Source: Anaerolineales bacterium UBA2200 (lineage in GTDB: Bacteria; Chloroflexota; Anaerolineae; UBA2200). Taken from it: a stretch of DNA of 64,000 bases. This document shows positions 60,990 to 64,000 of the stretch, one piece after another. The stretch's first letter is position 1, and each line of letters starts with the position of its first letter. Location of the stretch: positions 43,097 to 107,096 of the forward strand of contig DCVA01000041.1 in the NCBI GenBank assembly GCA_002327925.1. Reading direction: 5' to 3'. The notes under the pieces are model-generated. The model ran no database searches, was not told the origin of the DNA, and was given only the letters and a program-made list of their open reading frames with translations. A program made the translations under genes and the position numbers.

Positions 60990-61820
60990 TCAGCACCCGC
61001 AGTCGGCTGCACTATCAGCAGCCCGCAGCTCAGTACCGGGGTTGAAGCGCTGGTCGAGGAGGGAGCGTTGCAGCAGACCGGGCTGCTCACCCGACAGGAG
61101 CAGTACCCGCAGCCCGGGCAGTTCTCGCACCAGAGCCGCCATCCCCAGCACTTTGGTGCGCATGCCGCCAGTTACGTCGACAGCGTGGGAACCGGCCAAT
61201 GTGCCGTCCTCTGGGGACAACCGGTCGGCACGTATGGTCTCGATCCGCCTGGCGGCAGGGTCAAAATGCGGATCGGCAGTGTAGACACCGCCCACTTCTC
61301 CCACCATGAGGATACGCCGGGGCAGCAAGTGCCTGGCCAGATAGGCAAAGATCGCCTCCGTGGAGATGATCGTCGATCCCCATTGCTCATCGCGCGCCAC
61401 ATCGCCATAGACAAGGGGCACGACACAGCGCTCCAGCATATCCACTACGGGTCTCCAGGCCAGCTCGACCAGCTCCCCACCCGTGCATAATGCCGAGGCG
61501 GACGGCTGCAGCGTGACCACGGGAACACCCTCATCCAGGAAGAGGTCCGCCACGATGCGGTTGAGCCTGGCCGCCGCGGCGCTGGTTAACGCATAACCAA
61601 GCCAGTCCGAGCATCCGCTCTGCACCGCATAGCGCTGCGCCACGACGTGTCCAAAGGACCCGCTGCCATGACCCAGCACTACCTGCAGGTCGTGCGATTG
61701 CCTGATGGCCCCCAGGACCTCCCTGGCAAGTCGCCGTATCACTCTCGGCCGCGCCGTTGCCGGCCTGCTCTTGTCCGTGATCAGCGACCCACCCAGCTTG
61801 ACGAACAGCAGCTCAGCCAA
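60990..61820 (-). CDS. ipk: Isopentenyl phosphate kinase
   Basis: 276 aa from TTG 61820 (GGAGAGGA 8 bp upstream; ATG 61838 also in frame). Amino-acid-kinase fold with the IPK marks: LLFVKLGGSLITDKS, LGHGSGSFGHVVA with its catalytic His, VPLVYGDV, GEVGGVYTADP and VDVTGGMRTKV. Phosphorylates isopentenyl phosphate to IPP. The TTG overlaps the aconitase-X small subunit stop. The C-terminus ends ADCGC. Confidence 0.9.
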   Translation of the reverse strand: MAELLFVKLGGSLITDKSRPATARPRVIRRLAREVLGAIRQSHDLQVVLGHGSGSFGHVVAQRYAVQSGCSDWLGYALTSAAAARLNRIVADLFLDEGVPVVTLQPSASALCTGGELVELAWRPVVDMLERCVVPLVYGDVARDEQWGSTIISTEAIFAYLARHLLPRRILMVGEVGGVYTADPHFDPAARRIETIRADRLSPEDGTLAGSHAVDVTGGMRTKVLGMAALVRELPGLRVLLLSGEQPGLLQRSLLDQRFNPGTELRAADSAADCGC

Positions 61821-62199
61821 TGAGGATGTCCTCTCCATCGACCTCGACGGGATCGCCCGTCTGGAACAGTGAGATATCGACCAAGTCCAGCATGGGGATC
61901 TCAGCAATGATTGCGCCTACGGCCACGATGGCCTCGCTTCGGGCGTTGATGATCGCAGCGGGGGCCAGTCCAGTCCTGGCGAGCCGGTACAGAGTGTAGG
62001 AGCCCACTGTGCTGCCCTTGCCGGTGGGAAAGACCAGGACTTTGCCCCCCACGGACAGGCCGTTCAGCGGATGGCCCTGCTCTACCACAACGCCTGTCTG
62101 TGGATCGACCCCGCCCAGGAATCCGATCGGCGCAGGCGACACCAACGCCTCTCCACTCGCCTTGCCGCGATAGATGACGCGGCCGGACAACTTGATCAC
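61813..62199 (-). CDS. Aconitase-X swivel (small) subunit, DUF126; phosphomevalonate dehydratase-like
   Basis: 128 aa from GTG 62199, 4 bp after the large-subunit stop. Swivel-domain features: GRVIYRGKASGEALVSPAPIGF, GVVVEQGHPLNGLSVGGKVLVFPTGKGSTVGSYTLY. In archaea the AcnX pair dehydrates (R)-5-phosphomevalonate to trans-anhydromevalonate phosphate. A frame extension to 62418 overlaps the large subunit. Confidence 0.9.
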   Translation of the reverse strand: MIKLSGRVIYRGKASGEALVSPAPIGFLGGVDPQTGVVVEQGHPLNGLSVGGKVLVFPTGKGSTVGSYTLYRLARTGLAPAAIINARSEAIVAVGAIIAEIPMLDLVDISLFQTGDPVEVDGEDILIG

Positions 62200-62203
62200 A
62201 GGC

Positions 62204-63499
62204 TCATCCCGCTTCCGCTGCTCCGGGACTCCAGGTACCCGACAGCGCCGCCTCAACGCATTGCTCCAGAGTCCCGAACCGACGTTGGAGTCGCGAATGA
62301 GTGGGGGCGTAGAAGGCCGCTTTGGCCGAATTGGTGGCCATAGCGGTAAAACCCATCTCCTCCACCGGGGCGACCACAAGACAGGTGTCGGAAAAGACGC
62401 GGCCGCCCGCCGATTCAATCACTTCGACCCAACCGCGCTCCCGCGCCAGGGAGGCCACGCCACGGGAGGTCGTGACCCAGAACGTCGCTCGCACTCGCTT
62501 GCCCATGAGCAGCTTCGCCACTCGCTCGATATCACCAAGAGTACTGTGAGGGCAGCCCAGACTCACGAAATCGATGCGCTCCAGAGGCGAGTTCAAAGCG
62601 GCGAAGGCAGGGCCGAGGTCGTCGACGACCAATCTGGGGAGCCGCGTTTCGTCCAAGACAGCTCTCGCCTCTTCAGCCTCCGGCGTGACTCCTTCGATGT
62701 GGTAGAGCGCCACGGCCCCGCTGGCCCCCATCGCCGCGCCCAGGGCCATCAGCTCCTCCTGGCGAATGGTGCAGCCGTCCGTTTTCGAGGGCAAAGACCC
62801 GCTACTGGTCCGCCCAGCTGGCTCCTGAGCATGACGATGCAGCAGCCGCAAGTAAGGCACTCCGTCCGCAACCTGGCTTCCCACCCAGTAGCCCAGCGCC
62901 CCAAAGTCCGCCTCATCGCGCAGGCTGCACAGCACATCCACCCGGTGAGTGGCCCACCTCGAGGCGGACAGGTGCAGGCCGTAGGCGGCGGTGCAGCCCA
63001 CGATGGCCGCGGCTAGCGCGCCCGGCCCGCCTTCGCGGTTGCTGCGCGCCCCGAGCACAGAGTTGGCATAGCTCACGGCAGACGACTCGCTCCAGGCGAT
63101 ATGCTCACCGGCTCCGGGCCTGTGCCCGACGAGATAGGGAGTGCAGGTGCAGGAAGCAGTCACTCCCATCCGGGTGAGGGCCACCACCACACGTTCCTGT
63201 TTGGCGGCAAACTCGGGCGAGATACCCATCTCGCGCCAGCGCTCCAGGTCCATGCCGGCCGGGTTCATCAGGGCAGGCACTCTCACGCGTGCCCCTTCGG
63301 CCGCCCATTCCTCCAGGAACTCCAGCCCTGCATCGCCCAGGTTCTTGTAGCTGACGCCAGACACCTGAGCGCTGCGGATGGGAATAAGGTTCCGGGCGCC
63401 GTAGATCTCCCCCAGGGCGACAACGATGCGCATCGCCTTCCGGGCCGCCCGGCCCTGGACACCGTCCAGACTCGCTTGTTGTGAGGCGCTTAGCTCCAT
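62204..63499 (-). CDS. Aconitase-X catalytic (large) subunit, DUF521; phosphomevalonate dehydratase-like
   Basis: 431 aa. N-terminal YGARNLIPIRSAQVSGVSYK, RVPALMNPAGMDLERW, cluster-region TASCTCTPYL (Cys pair), AWSESSAVSYANSVLGARSNREGG and a later LGCPHSTLGDIERVA. These are the aconitase-X core and the Fe-S ligand Cys positions; another Cys is SDTCLVV near the end. Role with the small subunit in the archaeal mevalonate route is inferred from neighbours. Confidence 0.92.
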   Translation of the reverse strand: MELSASQQASLDGVQGRAARKAMRIVVALGEIYGARNLIPIRSAQVSGVSYKNLGDAGLEFLEEWAAEGARVRVPALMNPAGMDLERWREMGISPEFAAKQERVVVALTRMGVTASCTCTPYLVGHRPGAGEHIAWSESSAVSYANSVLGARSNREGGPGALAAAIVGCTAAYGLHLSASRWATHRVDVLCSLRDEADFGALGYWVGSQVADGVPYLRLLHRHAQEPAGRTSSGSLPSKTDGCTIRQEELMALGAAMGASGAVALYHIEGVTPEAEEARAVLDETRLPRLVVDDLGPAFAALNSPLERIDFVSLGCPHSTLGDIERVAKLLMGKRVRATFWVTTSRGVASLARERGWVEVIESAGGRVFSDTCLVVAPVEEMGFTAMATNSAKAAFYAPTHSRLQRRFGTLEQCVEAALSGTWSPGAAEAG

Positions 63500-63502
63500 G
63501 GC

Positions 63503-63694
63503 TCAGTCGCGGTCCGAGTCTCCGAAAAGCACTTCAAAGACCAGGTAGATGGCCCCCGCAAGTCCGAGGAAGAGCAACCCGAGCTGCCAGAAGGCCAGGC
63601 GCACCACGAATACGATGTGCACCTTCTGCCAGATGATGATGAAGGCAAAGATCAGGGCCAGACCCAGCAGGATCCGTTTGGTCAGCTTATGCAT
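63503..63694 (-). CDS. Small two-helix membrane protein
   Basis: 63 aa from ATG 63694, which overlaps the UbiD-like stop (ATGCATAA). Two hydrophobic helices (about 8-23 and 34-55), acidic end (FGDSDRD). Three bp before the aconitase-X gene start. Not related to known mevalonate enzymes; function unknown. Confidence 0.65.
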   Translation of the reverse strand: MHKLTKRILLGLALIFAFIIIWQKVHIVFVVRLAFWQLGLLFLGLAGAIYLVFEVLFGDSDRD

Positions 63695-64000
63695 GCCTTG
63701 CCTTCTCCACTTTGTAGCTGTCGAGTGCCACAGGCGAGTACCCCTGGCGAAGAAACGTCTGTCGCTCAATGACTGTGCGCGGCTCGCCGGTCGGTTTGCG
63801 CCAGGGGATCGTGGCATCGATGCCCATTTTGGCCGTGGTGGACTTGAGCCCCTGCACGTGGCGAGCAGACGGGTCCAGGGAGCTGCCGGGCTGATCGGAC
63901 CACAGCAGGACCCCTGAATCGGCCTGCAGGCGGGTGGCAACGGCCCACTCCACACGTTCCGGGTCATAGATATCGATATCCTCATCTACCACGATGGCGT
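63687..64000 (-). CDS. UbiD-family decarboxylase, C-terminal part (likely anhydromevalonate phosphate decarboxylase)
   Basis: Open at the right edge; about 104 C-terminal residues. UbiD features: VDEDIDIYDPERVEWAVATR, LDPSAR, TAKMGIDATIPWRKP. UbiD enzymes use prenylated FMN; the archaeal member decarboxylates trans-anhydromevalonate phosphate to isopentenyl phosphate, the substrate of the kinase encoded downstream. The catalytic Arg/Glu/Glu region lies beyond the window. Confidence 0.85.
   Translation of the reverse strand, partial: AIVVDEDIDIYDPERVEWAVATRLQADSGVLLWSDQPGSSLDPSARHVQGLKSTTAKMGIDATIPWRKPTGEPRTVIERQTFLRQGYSPVALDSYKVEKARHA

Overview
The window is GC-rich, densely packed bacterial DNA with many GTG and TTG starts and many ATGA, GTGA or TGATG stop/start overlaps. 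No rRNA or other decisive phylogenetic marker is present. The gene content fits a Chloroflexota (Anaerolineae-like) genome best: mre-min gene order, a Qng1-type queuosine salvage enzyme, archaeal-type mevalonate enzymes, a RuBisCO-like protein, and lipoproteins with Thr/Pro-rich linkers. This assignment is an inference. Several features (tungstate and molybdate uptake, molybdenum cofactor synthesis, a Mo/W storage protein) suggest a lifestyle rich in Mo/W enzymes.

Layout. 1-8.5 kb (+): cell shape and division operon mreB (partial)-mreC-mreD-mrdA-minC-minD-minE-rodA, then gltX and tRNA-Gln(CTG). 8.5-11.2 kb: MFS transporter, NUDIX hydrolase, radC (-). 11.3-17.2 kb (+): a phospholipid/glycolipid set (LpxL/PatA-like acyltransferase, PimA-like GT4, CDP-alcohol phosphatidyltransferase), an MBL-fold hydrolase, a LarA-family racemase and alanine racemase. 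17.2-19.3 kb (-): zinc metallopeptidase plus D-Ala-D-Ala-ligase-like ATP-grasp pair. 19.5 kb: zinc-ribbon protein. 20.2-27.9 kb (-): TrmB regulator, HlyD-like lipoprotein, MacB/FtsX permease, ABC ATPase and P-type ATPase. 28-29 kb (-): azlCD. 29.1-32.5 kb (+): acyl-CoA dehydrogenase, LysM/L,D-transpeptidase, Qng1. 32.5-38.7 kb (+): a five-gene operon with its own promoter encoding a class-III aminotransferase, FGGY kinase, RuBisCO-like protein, SCP2-like protein and M24 hydrolase. 38.8 kb (+): transglutaminase-like protein.

39.5-51.9 kb (-): a 13-gene block that I consider the most novel part. It holds a TiaS-N-like protein, an ECF-type transporter (fused double ATPase, T and S components), TupBC, TupA, WtpA and WtpB (tungstate/molybdate uptake). 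These are interleaved with five proteins carrying a truncated sulfite-oxidase-fold module: one membrane-anchored and translationally coupled to the ECF S component, one fused to TupA, one fused to a diheme cytochrome, and two lipoproteins (one single-module, one triple-module). Its promoter faces a small operon (unknown 83-aa protein and DUF134 regulator) across a perfect 24-bp palindrome that overlaps both promoters.

52.8-57.9 kb (-): moaA-moaC-moaD-moaE-moeA-mogA ending in a molybdenum-storage-protein homologue. The leader has the features of a Moco-family riboswitch with a visible terminator and antiterminator. 58-64 kb (-): HEAT-repeat protein, zinc-ribbon membrane protein, site-2 protease, then the distal part of the archaeal mevalonate pathway (UbiD-like decarboxylase at the edge, a small membrane protein, aconitase-X large and small subunits, isopentenyl phosphate kinase).

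The only gene-free stretch over 300 bases is 44509-44860, which is full of inverted repeats. No CRISPR array, prophage, transposase or origin was seen.
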